DNA of 64,000 nucleotides from assembly GCA_963820495.1 (NCBI GenBank), contig CAWGAF010000001.1, positions 992,001 through 1,056,000 of the forward strand, given 5' to 3'. The stretch is from JBBIPA01 sp963820495 (GTDB lineage Bacteria > Chloroflexota > Dehalococcoidia > GIF9 > UBA5629). Position 1 is the stretch's first letter, and each line of letters opens with the position of its first letter. The notes under the pieces are model-generated. The model saw nothing but the letters and a program-made list of their open reading frames with translations. It was not told the DNA's origin and searched no databases. Both the position numbers and the translations under genes were made by a program. Shown in pieces: positions 33,742-42,771 of this stretch.

Positions 33742-34772
33742 AACCGATTGAATGGCTAGGTGATAGGCTTAAAATCATCGACCAGACAAAGCTGCCCGAC
33801 AAGACTGATTTCATAGAAATCAGCGATTATGGTGAGGTGGTGACTGCCATTAAAGAGCTTAAAGTCCGCGGGGCACCTGCCATCGGTGTAGCCGCCGCCT
33901 ATGGCATTGCCCTCGGAGCTTTAAATATAAAAACCAGAAGTAAAAAGGAATTTATCGGCAAGCTGGATGGAATTATACAGGGCTTTGCCACTGCCCGTCC
34001 CACAGCAGTAAACCTGTTCCGAGCCATCGATAGGATGAAGAGCACAGCAAAAAGGCAGGGAGATGTCGCCCAAATAAAACAAGCACTTATTGAAGAAGCC
34101 AAGAGAACCCATGCCGAAGAGGAATCAGCTACAGAACGCCTCAGTAATCTCGGCGCTGAGCTAATTAAGGATGGCTTTACTATCATGACCCACTGCAATG
34201 CTGGGCCACTGGCAACCGCGGGCTATGGTACAGCTCTGGGCATTATCTTCGCTGCCAAGGCACAGGGTAAGAAAGTTAATGCTATCACCACCGAGACCCG
34301 CCCGCTTCTCCAGGGAGCCCGCCTCACTGCCTGGGAACTGCTACAGGAGAAAGTACCGACAACTCTGATTACCGATTCCATGGCAGGCTATTTTTTAAAC
34401 CAGGGCAGGGTGAACTGCGTTATTGTCGGCGCTGATAGAATCGCCGCCAATGGCGATACCGCCAATAAGATCGGCACTTACGCTCTAGCTGTACTAGCCG
34501 CTGAGAACAAAGTGCCGTTCTATGTGGCAGCACCCACCAGCACCATCGACCTCAACATAAATTCCGGCACTGAAATCCCTATCGAGGAGCGCAATCCTGA
34601 AGAGGTAACCAGCATCGCAGGAATACGCATAGCTCCTGAGAATGTCAATGTAGCCAATCCCGCCTTCGACGTCACACCGCATAGATATATAACTGCTATA
34701 ATTACAGAAAAGGGCATAGTAAAGGAACCGTACCAGAGCAAAATAAAACGATTGCTGAAGGAGAAAAACTGA
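33738..34772 (+). CDS. mtnA: S-methyl-5-thioribose-1-phosphate isomerase
   Basis: 344 residues. Converts methylthioribose-1-phosphate to methylthioribulose-1-phosphate in methionine salvage. VRGAPAIGVAAAYGIALG; the catalytic cysteine in MTHCNAGPLATAGYGTALGI; the aspartate in VGADRIAANGDTANKIGTY. These distinguish it from eIF2B-like paralogues. It starts inside the stop of the upstream membrane protein gene and ends one base into mtnP, so the three are translationally linked. Later salvage genes (mtnB, mtnC, mtnD) are not seen. Confidence 0.93.
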   Translation: MKPIEWLGDRLKIIDQTKLPDKTDFIEISDYGEVVTAIKELKVRGAPAIGVAAAYGIALGALNIKTRSKKEFIGKLDGIIQGFATARPTAVNLFRAIDRMKSTAKRQGDVAQIKQALIEEAKRTHAEEESATERLSNLGAELIKDGFTIMTHCNAGPLATAGYGTALGIIFAAKAQGKKVNAITTETRPLLQGARLTAWELLQEKVPTTLITDSMAGYFLNQGRVNCVIVGADRIAANGDTANKIGTYALAVLAAENKVPFYVAAPTSTIDLNINSGTEIPIEERNPEEVTSIAGIRIAPENVNVANPAFDVTPHRYITAIITEKGIVKEPYQSKIKRLLKEKN

Positions 34773-35635
34773 TGGCTGAAGCCAAAATCGGAGTTATCGG
34801 CGGAACTGGACTTTACCAGATAGAAGGTTTGACCGATGTCCAGGAAATAAAGGTAAAGACGCCGTTTGGTGATCCCAGCGATGCTATCACTCTGGGCAAA
34901 CTGGGAGGAGTTGAAGTTGCTTTTCTGCCCCGCCACGGCAGAGGGCATCGCCTCAGCCCCACTGAAGTGCCCTCAAGAGCTAATATCTATGCCCTGAAGT
35001 CTCTGGGAGTGGAGAGGATTATCGCTGTTGCTGCCGTAGGCAGCCTCAAGGAAAAAATCAAGCCCATGGATATAGTTATCCCTGACCAGATTATCGACCG
35101 CACCAGAAACAGAGTAAACACCTTTTTCAATGGGGGTATTGTGGGGCACATCGCTTTTGCTGAGCCTTTCTGCCCTGTTCTCAGCGATATACTTTATGAA
35201 TCTGCCCACAAGGCAGGAGTCCGAGCACACGATGGTGGCACCTGCATCATCATGGAGGGGCCGCAATTCTCCACCAGGGCTGAATCTGAGCTATACCGCT
35301 CCTGGGGGGCAGATATCATATTCATGACTGCCTTGCCTGAGGCGAAATTAGCCCGCGAGGCAGAGATATGCTACGCTACCATTGCCATTGTTACCGACTA
35401 TGATTGCTGGAACGAGACTGTGGAATCGGTATCTACAGAAATGATTATATTTAACTTGCTCAGAAGCGTGGGCACTGCCAAGCAAATCATTAAACTGGCA
35501 GTTAATCGCCTGCCCCAGACACGTGATTGCCTTTGCGCTAATGCCCTCAAGAATACTATTGCTACCTCGCCAGAGCTTATTCCAGCGCAGGTCAAGAAAG
35601 ACCTGAATTTGATTATCGGGAAATATATTAAGTAG
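34772..35635 (+). CDS. mtnP: S-methyl-5'-thioadenosine phosphorylase
   Basis: 287 residues. Splits methylthioadenosine with phosphate to adenine and methylthioribose-1-phosphate, the substrate of the mtnA product. GVIGGTGLYQIEGL opens the phosphate site; FLPRHGRGHRLSPTEV and IMEGPQFSTRAES are the purine/ribose-binding motifs; TDYDCWNE carries the conserved aspartate pair. It begins in the mtnA stop (TGATG) and is followed 8 bases later by the core methionine synthase. Confidence 0.95.
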   Translation: MAEAKIGVIGGTGLYQIEGLTDVQEIKVKTPFGDPSDAITLGKLGGVEVAFLPRHGRGHRLSPTEVPSRANIYALKSLGVERIIAVAAVGSLKEKIKPMDIVIPDQIIDRTRNRVNTFFNGGIVGHIAFAEPFCPVLSDILYESAHKAGVRAHDGGTCIIMEGPQFSTRAESELYRSWGADIIFMTALPEAKLAREAEICYATIAIVTDYDCWNETVESVSTEMIIFNLLRSVGTAKQIIKLAVNRLPQTRDCLCANALKNTIATSPELIPAQVKKDLNLIIGKYIK

Positions 35636-35643
35636 CGAGTAAG

Positions 35644-36675
35644 ATGTCAGCCAAAGTCGAATTCGGCTGTTTGCCCACAGCTATCGGAGCTATGCCTCAT
35701 ACCGATGCTAGAGAGGCTTGCGCGCTGGTGGCTAAATATTTGCCCGACCTGCCCGCCTGGCCGCAACTGCCAAAGCGCTCCAGCCTGGAGAATATGTATA
35801 TTCAGTACAGTGAAGGTTTCCCCGGCGCAGTGGTGACAGGCAGCAAAATTCACGTAGAACGTTCCGCAGAATTCGATGTGCAGTTGGAGAAACTATATAA
35901 CGCTGATTCAGAAAACAATCCTGATGACTATGGCACCAGCCCGGAATATGCTGCTGGGCTGCATGCCTTCCTGGCTCTCAAAGAACAGCGCCCCCGCATG
36001 GTCAAGGGGCAAATAACGGGGCCTATAAGCTGGGGGCTTTGTGTTACCGACCTTGAGCAGAAGGGAATTCTTTATGACGAGCTTCTAGCCGATGCCTCAG
36101 CCAAGTTTCTCAGGCTTAAAGCCATGTGGCAGGAAAGATTTCTGAGAGAGATTTCACCAAACACTCTTACCTTCTTCGACGAGCCTTACCTGGCTTCGCT
36201 GGGCTCAGCCTTCGTTGCCATTTCCAACGAGCAGGTTACGGCTCTACTCGAGGAAGCTTTCAGCGGCATCCAGGGGCTCAAGGGAATACACTGCTGCGGC
36301 GGCACTGACTGGTCGCTGCTCTTAAAAAGCTCGGCTGATGTGCTGAGCTTCGATGCCTATAACTACGCAGATTCTTTAAGCTGCTATCCTGCCGAGGTGA
36401 AAGCTTTCCTGCAGCGGGGCAGCACCATCGCCTGGGGCATCGTCACCAATGATGAGGAGTCTCTGAGCAAAGAGACCGTAGCCAGCCTTTATGACCGCCT
36501 CGGTGAAGCTATGGCTCCATTCACTCGTGACGGAATCCCCTTCAAGCAGCTTATTTCTCAAGGCTTAGTGACACCTTCTTGCTCGTTTCCATCCATGTCA
36601 CCCGAAGCCACCGAAAGGGCGTTGCAATTGCTGGCAGAGCTGTCAGCCAAACTTAGAAGTAAATATACACCGTAG
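35644..36675 (+). CDS. Core methionine synthase (MetE C-domain only)
   Basis: 343 residues, equal to only the catalytic domain of cobalamin-independent methionine synthase. The likely zinc ligands are H216 and C218 (GIHCCGG), D237 (SFDAYN, replacing the usual glutamate) and C313 (TPSCSFPS). GAMPHTD near the N-terminus and FFDEPYL at 177-183 are typical. Core MetE proteins of this size are known in archaea and Dehalococcoides, where a corrinoid methyl carrier rather than methyl-folate is used. Its place after mtnP fits regeneration of methionine. Confidence 0.85.
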   Translation: MSAKVEFGCLPTAIGAMPHTDAREACALVAKYLPDLPAWPQLPKRSSLENMYIQYSEGFPGAVVTGSKIHVERSAEFDVQLEKLYNADSENNPDDYGTSPEYAAGLHAFLALKEQRPRMVKGQITGPISWGLCVTDLEQKGILYDELLADASAKFLRLKAMWQERFLREISPNTLTFFDEPYLASLGSAFVAISNEQVTALLEEAFSGIQGLKGIHCCGGTDWSLLLKSSADVLSFDAYNYADSLSCYPAEVKAFLQRGSTIAWGIVTNDEESLSKETVASLYDRLGEAMAPFTRDGIPFKQLISQGLVTPSCSFPSMSPEATERALQLLAELSAKLRSKYTP

Positions 36676-36786
36676 CCAGATGTAAAAAGCTCAAAAGATT
36701 CGGGAACTATTCGTAAGATAGTCTTATAGCAGCCCCGAAAGCCTTTCCCAGCTATCAGACAAGTCAGAAAATTCACATTTTATTCC

Positions 36787-38076
36787 CTAAATCGGGCTGG
36801 GGAAAAATGTTCCTGACCAGAGCAACCAGACGATGAGCAGCGTCCACAGAATATTGAAGACCTGAGCTATGCAAAAGGCAGCAGCAGGTTTGCCGCCACC
36901 AACAGAAACTAGGTCTTTAAACCTTGTTTCCAATCCGATACTGACAAAAGCCAGGACAAAGAACCATTCCCGATAGCCTTTGGTTACTCCGATGATATCA
37001 CCAGTTGCCTTGGCGCCAAACGCAGGCTCAACGGCAAGCGAGAAAATGATGGAAGCCAGAACAAAACCAACGATGAACTTGGGGAAGCGGTACCATATCT
37101 CCATAACTGATGGCCGTTCTACGTCTGGCTTTCGTTCCAGATTAAAAGCAGACCAAATGGCCAGAAAGAAAGCAGCGAATCCAATAAGCACATTCTGAGC
37201 CATCTTGACCAGAGAGGCTACTGTCAACCCTGTTTGAGGGTCAATAAGTGTTCCCGCCGCTACCACAGCTCCAGTAGTATCAATAGTGCCGCCTACCCAA
37301 GCACCGGCTATTGCTGGGCTTAATTCCATAGCTTTAGCCAGAAAAGGCATTCCCACCAGCATGGGCATGGCGACAATTAGCACCAGAGAAATCACGTAGC
37401 TGGTTTCTTTAGGTTTTCCTTTAACAGCACCGCCGGCAGCAATAGCTGCCGAAACGCCGCAGATGGAAACCCCTGATGCCATGACACTGGAGAACGTCTG
37501 GGACATGCCAAATTTTCTGCCCAGCCAGTAGGCAAAAAACCACACTGCCAGCACTACCAGGAGCGCCTGCCCCATGCCCAGAGCGCCACCTTTGATTATG
37601 GTCGAAAACAATATCTCAGCTCCTAAGAGCACCAAGCCAATCTTAATAAAGAACTCCGTCTGGACGCCGGCTTTTAGCCAATCGGGAATCTTGAAAACGT
37701 TGCCGATAATTAAACCAATAAACAGAGCCCAGAGAACTGTTTCCAGTCCCCACTTTGTTAGAACAGCATACTTGCCTATCCACATAGCTATGAAAGCCAT
37801 GCAGAAAACCACCAGGAAACCAGGAAAGTAGTAACGGGTATCCTTGCCCATCATAATGACGCCAATAAGCGTCAGCACAAAAAGTATGACGAACAGCAAA
37901 ATCATTGGCAGAGCAGTACCCAGTCCTGCTGGAAAAGCACTGGCTACTGCCTCCCATTTGTCTATTTTAGGTAACACTGGCAGCCATCTGGCAATACCAA
38001 GAAGCAAAATAATGAAGCCAATCCATACCGCCCACCAGTCCTCTTTTTTCCATAAAGATGACCAGTCGATTTTCAA
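36787..38076 (-). CDS. YeiH/UPF0324-family putative sulfate exporter
   Basis: 429 residues from a TTG at 38,076, chosen because GAGGAGG lies 8 bases upstream; longer reading to 38,133 has no such site. About ten to eleven membrane spans. The conserved centre GVSICGVSAAIAAGGAVKGK and VGMPFLAKAMELSPAIAGAW, VGGTIDTTGAVVAAG are signatures of the YeiH family, long annotated as sulfate exporters. It lies on the opposite strand between the methionine genes, so a link to sulfur handling is possible but unproven. Confidence 0.88.
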   Translation of the reverse strand: MKIDWSSLWKKEDWWAVWIGFIILLLGIARWLPVLPKIDKWEAVASAFPAGLGTALPMILLFVILFVLTLIGVIMMGKDTRYYFPGFLVVFCMAFIAMWIGKYAVLTKWGLETVLWALFIGLIIGNVFKIPDWLKAGVQTEFFIKIGLVLLGAEILFSTIIKGGALGMGQALLVVLAVWFFAYWLGRKFGMSQTFSSVMASGVSICGVSAAIAAGGAVKGKPKETSYVISLVLIVAMPMLVGMPFLAKAMELSPAIAGAWVGGTIDTTGAVVAAGTLIDPQTGLTVASLVKMAQNVLIGFAAFFLAIWSAFNLERKPDVERPSVMEIWYRFPKFIVGFVLASIIFSLAVEPAFGAKATGDIIGVTKGYREWFFVLAFVSIGLETRFKDLVSVGGGKPAAAFCIAQVFNILWTLLIVWLLWSGTFFPSPI

Positions 38077-38233
38077 AGCATTTCCTCCTCTATCTCGCTG
38101 GCTATGGTCAAATTTTCGACATCTTATCACCACTGGACCATCTTTTCAACGGGCAAATTTGAAATACAGGGGAAATTAAGAGATAATGTAGACCGATTTC
38201 TGGGAAATAATAAATATAGACTGGTGATGAACT

Positions 38234-38629
38234 ATGAATAAAAGCAAAAGAATGGCAATGCTAAAACACCGTCGTCGGAAGAAGAAGCTGAAGGAAAGGC
38301 GCAAGGCGATGGCTCTGGCAGCCGGTCTGGTGATCCCCAGGCCAGCAGCAAAGCCAGTAGCCGAAGTGCTTAAGCCGGCAGCGGCTCCAGAGGCGAAAAA
38401 GAAGGTTGCCAAGAAACCAAAGGTTGAAGCCAAGGCAGAAGCTAAAGCTGTAGCGGCTAAACCGAAGGCGAAGGCTGCCAAAGCTGTAGCAGCAAAGCCA
38501 AAGGCAGATATTGCCAAAGCAGAAGCTAAAAAGAAAACCACCAAGAAGAAGGCTGAAGCAGCAGAGGCGAAACCTAAAGCAGCCACAGAGCCCAAAAAGA
38601 AGGCTACCAAGAAAAAGAAAACCGAATAA
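38234..38629 (+). CDS. Lysine/alanine-rich histone H1-like protein
   Basis: 131 residues. The first 25 are strongly basic (KSKRMAMLKHRRRKKKLKER). The rest is a low-complexity tail of Ala, Lys, Pro and Glu with repeats like KAEAKAVAAKPKAKAAK, similar in composition to histone H1-like bacterial proteins. It is expected to bind nucleic acid, perhaps the nucleoid. The composition makes strand-opposite frames appear long and Ala-rich; those are shadows. It is in line with the THEP1 gene, 12 bases downstream. Confidence 0.75.
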   Translation: MNKSKRMAMLKHRRRKKKLKERRKAMALAAGLVIPRPAAKPVAEVLKPAAAPEAKKKVAKKPKVEAKAEAKAVAAKPKAKAAKAVAAKPKADIAKAEAKKKTTKKKAEAAEAKPKAATEPKKKATKKKKTE

Positions 38630-38640
38630 GCAGAAAGCTA

Positions 38641-39177
38641 ATGGCAAACGTTTACCTGCTTACCGGTAGTCCGGGAGTAGGGAAAACTACCATCATTAGA
38701 GAAGCAGCAGCCAGACTCAAAACCAGAGTTGGCGGCTTTTATACGCAAGAAATACGGGCTGGCGGCATAAGGCAGGGTTTCAAAATCACCACGCTAAACG
38801 GGCAGGAGGCTGTACTGTCCCACGTTGACACCTCCAGCCCATATCATGTCAGCAAATATGGCGTTGACATCGGTAACTTGGATAATATCGGCGTCACTGC
38901 ACTTTATCAAGCCATAAAAGAAAGCGATTTAATAATCATCGATGAAATCGGCAAGATGGAGCTTTTTTCGCCCAGCTTCAGGGAAACTGTACTCAAAGCA
39001 ATAAACAGCGGTAAGAAAGTCTTGGGCACCATCATGTTCCACCCACACCCCTTCGCCGATGAAATCAAGAAGCACCCACAGGTAAAAGTAATCCAGGTTA
39101 ACCGAGCCAACCATGACAAGGTGCTGAACGAAATATGGAACTGGTTAAAATCATCCACTGATGAAAATCATTCTTGA
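38641..39177 (+). CDS. THEP1-family nucleoside-triphosphatase
   Basis: 178 residues. Walker A LLTGSPGVGKTTIIREAA; VGGFYTQEIR; Walker B LIIIDEIGKMELFS; MFHPHPF. This set identifies the archaeal/thermophile THEP1 NTPase family that hydrolyses several NTPs and may act on nucleotides or RNA. It overlaps the archaemetzincin start by 17 bases. The gene is more common in archaea, so transfer is possible. Confidence 0.9.
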   Translation: MANVYLLTGSPGVGKTTIIREAAARLKTRVGGFYTQEIRAGGIRQGFKITTLNGQEAVLSHVDTSSPYHVSKYGVDIGNLDNIGVTALYQAIKESDLIIIDEIGKMELFSPSFRETVLKAINSGKKVLGTIMFHPHPFADEIKKHPQVKVIQVNRANHDKVLNEIWNWLKSSTDENHS

Positions 39178-39673
39178 GCCGCTCGGCGATGTTGATGCCC
39201 CCATAATAGAAGAGCTAAAGCAAATACTACGTCTAACCTTCGGCTGCCCCATAGAAATAGCTCCGAAACTTGCTATTACCCCTAAAGCGTACAACCCGAA
39301 ACGCGGGCAATATCTTGCCTCAGAATTGCTTAACACGCTGAAAACATCGGGGGTAGCACTAGGCGAAAAGGTTCTGGGTATAGTAGATGTTGATCTCTAT
39401 GCCACAGGGTTGAACTTTGTTTTTGGCCAAGCCGAGCCAGATTCCGGAGTGGCTATCATATCTTTATATCGCCTCAGACAGGAATTACCTCCAGACTATA
39501 GTTTATTCCTAAACAGAGCTGCTAAAGAGGCGATTCACGAGCTAGGTCACACCTTCGGTCTGGAGCACTGCCCTAAAATAAAATGTGTGATGCGCTTTTC
39601 CAACAGCCTGCATGATACAGATGTGAAAGAAATGGCATTCTGTAGTCAATGCCATCCGAAACTGATAAAATGA
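39161..39673 (+). CDS. amzA: Archaemetzincin-family metalloprotease
   Basis: 170 residues. The zinc motif HELGHTFGLEH (126-136) with cysteines at 137, 142, 161 and 164 matches archaemetzincin, which binds a catalytic zinc with three histidines and a structural zinc with cysteines. M144 (CVM) can be the Met-turn. Function in cells is unknown. The gene overlaps the THEP1 gene, and both are mostly archaeal; the pair may have been acquired together. Confidence 0.92.
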   Translation: MKIILEPLGDVDAPIIEELKQILRLTFGCPIEIAPKLAITPKAYNPKRGQYLASELLNTLKTSGVALGEKVLGIVDVDLYATGLNFVFGQAEPDSGVAIISLYRLRQELPPDYSLFLNRAAKEAIHELGHTFGLEHCPKIKCVMRFSNSLHDTDVKEMAFCSQCHPKLIK

Positions 39674-39720
39674 GCGACCATAGTTGGAAGTTATTGACGA
39701 AGAGCGAGAATATAATTCCG

Positions 39721-39894
39721 AGGCTATCCGAAAATGCCAGGAAAATTACAACAATGTAGGGGCGGGTTTTTAAACCCGCCCTGCAGACCCAACTGGGTCT
39801 GTCTAAAACTGATGCAGTAAGGACAGGGCTACAATGACCCTGTCCCAGGGCGCACCTGAAGGTATGCCCTTACGCTTGAGTTTTCGGACAGCCT
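39721..39894. mobile_element. MITE-like element with terminal inverted repeats
   Basis: 174 bp bounded by AGGCTATCCGAAAA (39,721-39,734) and TTTTCGGACAGCCT (39,881-39,894), which pair with one mismatch in 14. Inside are four hairpins in a row: GGGCGGGTTT/AAACCCGCCC, CAGACCC/GGGTCTG, GGACAGGG/CCCTGTCC, and AGGGC..ACCT/AGGT..GCCCT. It has no coding frame. Related single ends occur at 9,689 and 33,208. A target duplication was not recognised. Confidence 0.65.
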
Positions 39895-39933
39895 AGATTA
39901 AAGTGAGGGTGAGGACAATCACGAAAAAATAAG

Positions 39934-41490
39934 ATGGAAACTGTATCAAAATCATCAGCCCTAGTTGAGGCACTACTCAAGCCTGAAGCCTACCCCAACC
40001 ACCCCCACAACGTAGAGTTCACCCAGACACAGATGTCGTTCGTTTTCCTCACCGGTGACTACGTATTTAAAATCAAGAAACCGGTCAATCTGGGATATTT
40101 AGATTACACCACTTTAGAAAAGCGCCACTATTTTTGCCAGCAGGAACTGGAACTGAACAGACGGCTGTCACCTGACGTCTACCTTGAAGTAGTCTCCATC
40201 GTTGAAAATGGGGGACGAATCAGCATCGGAGATAAAGGTGAAATAATTGAATACGCCGTGAAAATGAGGCAATTGCCTCGGGATAGAAACATGGATAGTC
40301 TCCTTCCACGGGGTCAGGTGACCGAGGAAATGGTGGTGAGTGTGGCTAAAAAGCTGGCAGTATTCCACGATAGTGCCATGACAAACCCTCAAATCAAGAC
40401 CTTTGGAAAGCTGGATGCTATCTTAACAAACATCACAGAGAACTTCACCCAGACCAAAAAATATATCGGTAAATCCACTTCTGCTTTGCAATATGACCGA
40501 ATTAATGTTTACAATGATGAATTCACCAGAGCGAACAAACTTCTATTTCAAAAGCGCGTAGACAACGGTAGGATTAAGGACTGTCATGGTGACCTTCATG
40601 CTGCCCATGTCTGTTTCGCCAACGGAATTTATATCTACGACTGCATTGAATTCAACGACAGGTTCCGATACTGCGATGTAGCCTCCGAAGTTGCCTTCCT
40701 GGCTATGGACCTGGACCGCTACCAGCGTGCTGACCTATCTCAGGCCTTTATCAATGCCTATGTAAAATTCAGCCAAGATGAGGAACTGCTCCAGCTTTTA
40801 AATTTCTATAAATGCTACCGAGCCTATGTTCGAGGAAAGGTAGAAAGTTTTAAACTGGACGATCCCTTTATTGCTGATAAAGAGACGGCGTTAGCTGCAG
40901 CGAAAGGCTACTTCGACCTGGCTTACCGCTACACCAAAGAGAAACCATTCCTTCTCATCACCAGCGGTCTGGTAGGCACTGGCAAAACTACTGTAGCTCA
41001 AGCTCTAAGCCAGAGCTTAGGGTTCACTGTTATCTCCTCGGATATCACCAGAAAGAAATTAGCTGGTATCTCGCCAACTGAGCACCGGTTTGAAGAATTC
41101 AGAGGCGGTATTTACTCGGAGGGCTTCTCTCGGAAAACCTACGATGAGATGTTCGCTCAAGCCAGAGCGCTCCTAGACCAGGGACAATCTGTCATCCTAG
41201 ATGCGTCTTTCAAGAAAAAGAATGAGAGAGCCCGAGCCAGAAGCCTGGCTGAGGAGACAAATGCCGACTTTGTAGTTATTGAATGCACCCTTGATGAAAA
41301 GACCATCAAGAGCCGTTTGGAGCAAAGACTTAAAGAAGGCTCAGTATCCGACGGTCGCTGGGAAGTCTATGAGTCGCAGAAGCAAGACTTTGATAAAATT
41401 ATGGAATTGTCCTCACAAAATCATATAATAGTGGACACTTCACAGCCAGTTAGTGATATTATAAAAGCCATTTGGGAAAGGATTTACTAA
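39934..41490 (+). CDS. Two-domain kinase: APH-like plus P-loop ATPase
   Basis: 518 residues. The N-terminal part (about 30-330) resembles aminoglycoside/choline-kinase folds, with HGDLHAAHV (218-226) as the catalytic loop and IYDCIEFND as the metal-binding part. The C-terminal part (338-518) is a P-loop kinase, SGLVGTGKTTVAQAL at 344-358, similar to gluconate-kinase/zeta-type domains. This COG2187-COG0645 fusion is known in many bacteria, but its substrate is not. It is followed 5 bases later by ahcY. Confidence 0.88.
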   Translation: METVSKSSALVEALLKPEAYPNHPHNVEFTQTQMSFVFLTGDYVFKIKKPVNLGYLDYTTLEKRHYFCQQELELNRRLSPDVYLEVVSIVENGGRISIGDKGEIIEYAVKMRQLPRDRNMDSLLPRGQVTEEMVVSVAKKLAVFHDSAMTNPQIKTFGKLDAILTNITENFTQTKKYIGKSTSALQYDRINVYNDEFTRANKLLFQKRVDNGRIKDCHGDLHAAHVCFANGIYIYDCIEFNDRFRYCDVASEVAFLAMDLDRYQRADLSQAFINAYVKFSQDEELLQLLNFYKCYRAYVRGKVESFKLDDPFIADKETALAAAKGYFDLAYRYTKEKPFLLITSGLVGTGKTTVAQALSQSLGFTVISSDITRKKLAGISPTEHRFEEFRGGIYSEGFSRKTYDEMFAQARALLDQGQSVILDASFKKKNERARARSLAEETNADFVVIECTLDEKTIKSRLEQRLKEGSVSDGRWEVYESQKQDFDKIMELSSQNHIIVDTSQPVSDIIKAIWERIY

Positions 41491-41495
41491 ATTAA

Positions 41496-42749
41496 ATGGA
41501 CTATCACGTTAAAGACAAAGCACTAGCTGACCATGGCAAGCTGCGGATTGAGTGGGCAGGACGGGAGATGCCGGTAATGAAGATCATTCAGAAGAGGTTC
41601 ACCAAGGATAAGCCTTTCCAAGGGATTCGAATATCTGGCTGCCTTCATATCACTACGGAAACAGCTAATCTGGGTTTAGCTTTGAAGGAAGGTGGTGCCG
41701 AGCTGGTTCTATGCGCCTCAAATCCTTTAAGTACACAGGACGATGTGGCCGCAGCCCTGGTGGAATATGACATACCAACTTTCGCTATCAAAGGCGAAGA
41801 CAATAAGACCTATTATCAGCACATCATTTCTGCCCTGAAGCATAAGCCGAATCTCACTGTAGATGATGGTGCTGACCTGGTCAGTACCATACACCAGGAG
41901 AAAGGACACCTGGTTAGTGACATAATCGGCGGTACTGAGGAAACCACCACTGGCGTAATCAGGCTCAGGAACATGGCTGAAGAAAATAAGCTGAGGTATC
42001 CTATTGTCGCCGTTAATGATGCCAAGACCAAGCATTTCTTCGATAACCGCTACGGCACGGGGCAGAGCACCATAGACGGCATAACCAGAGCCACCAATAT
42101 CCTGTGGGCGGGTAAGAAGGTAGTGGTCTGCGGCTATGGCTGGTGCGGCAGGGGTATTGCCCTTCGAGCCCAGGGATTAGGCGCCCAGGTAATCGTCACC
42201 GAGGTTGACCCAATATCAGCCCTGGAAGCAGCCATGGACGGCTACCAGGTCATGCCGATAATGGCGGCAGCTAAGACTGGAGATATCTTTATCACCGTCA
42301 CTGGTGATATAAACGTAATTAATGAAGCGCACTTTGCCGAGCTAAAGGACGGAGCTATTCTGGCGAATAGCGGCCACTTCAATGTGGAGATAAATATCCC
42401 GGCTCTGGAGCGCCTGGCAAAGGCAAAGAGACAGGTGCGCCCCTTTGTTGACGAATACACACTGCCCGATGAACGACGTATATTCTTGCTGGGTGAGGGC
42501 AGGCTAATAAACCTGGCAGCGGCTGAGGGTCACCCAGCCAGCGTCATGGATATGAGCTTTGCCAATCAAGCTTTATGCCTGGAGCACCTGGTTAAAACTA
42601 AAGGAAAGCTAAAGCCAGGTGTTTACCCAGTGCCTGAAGAAATCGACCGCGAGATAGGTCGGCTGAAGCTTAAAGCTATGAATATCAAAATCGATTCCCT
42701 GACCATAGAACAAAAGAAATACCTGGAAAGCTGGGAATCGGGAACTTAG
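41496..42749 (+). CDS. ahcY: Adenosylhomocysteinase
   Basis: 417 residues. Hydrolyses S-adenosylhomocysteine to homocysteine and adenosine, NAD-dependent. CASNPLSTQDDVAAAL; EETTTGVIRL; NDAKTKHFFDNRYGTGQS; VVCGYGWCGRGIA is the NAD fold; SGHFNVEI is typical. The C-terminal KY pair of many bacterial and eukaryotic forms is missing, as in archaeal types. It is placed directly before metK, joining SAM use and resynthesis. Confidence 0.96.
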   Translation: MDYHVKDKALADHGKLRIEWAGREMPVMKIIQKRFTKDKPFQGIRISGCLHITTETANLGLALKEGGAELVLCASNPLSTQDDVAAALVEYDIPTFAIKGEDNKTYYQHIISALKHKPNLTVDDGADLVSTIHQEKGHLVSDIIGGTEETTTGVIRLRNMAEENKLRYPIVAVNDAKTKHFFDNRYGTGQSTIDGITRATNILWAGKKVVVCGYGWCGRGIALRAQGLGAQVIVTEVDPISALEAAMDGYQVMPIMAAAKTGDIFITVTGDINVINEAHFAELKDGAILANSGHFNVEINIPALERLAKAKRQVRPFVDEYTLPDERRIFLLGEGRLINLAAAEGHPASVMDMSFANQALCLEHLVKTKGKLKPGVYPVPEEIDREIGRLKLKAMNIKIDSLTIEQKKYLESWESGT

Positions 42750-42771
42750 TTAATGACCACAGGAGAAAGAC

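Noticed and set aside
38176..38610. Long Ala/Phe-rich frame on the minus strand
   Set aside because: It is the antisense of the lysine/alanine-rich gene at 38,234-38,629; the codon pattern AAG/GCC makes open frames in several phases. No binding site or family match.
39721..39894. CRISPR array
   Set aside because: Hairpins differ in sequence and there are no repeated spacers of constant length.
42750..42771. Possible SAM riboswitch before metK
   Set aside because: Only 22 bases separate ahcY and metK, too short for any known SAM aptamer.
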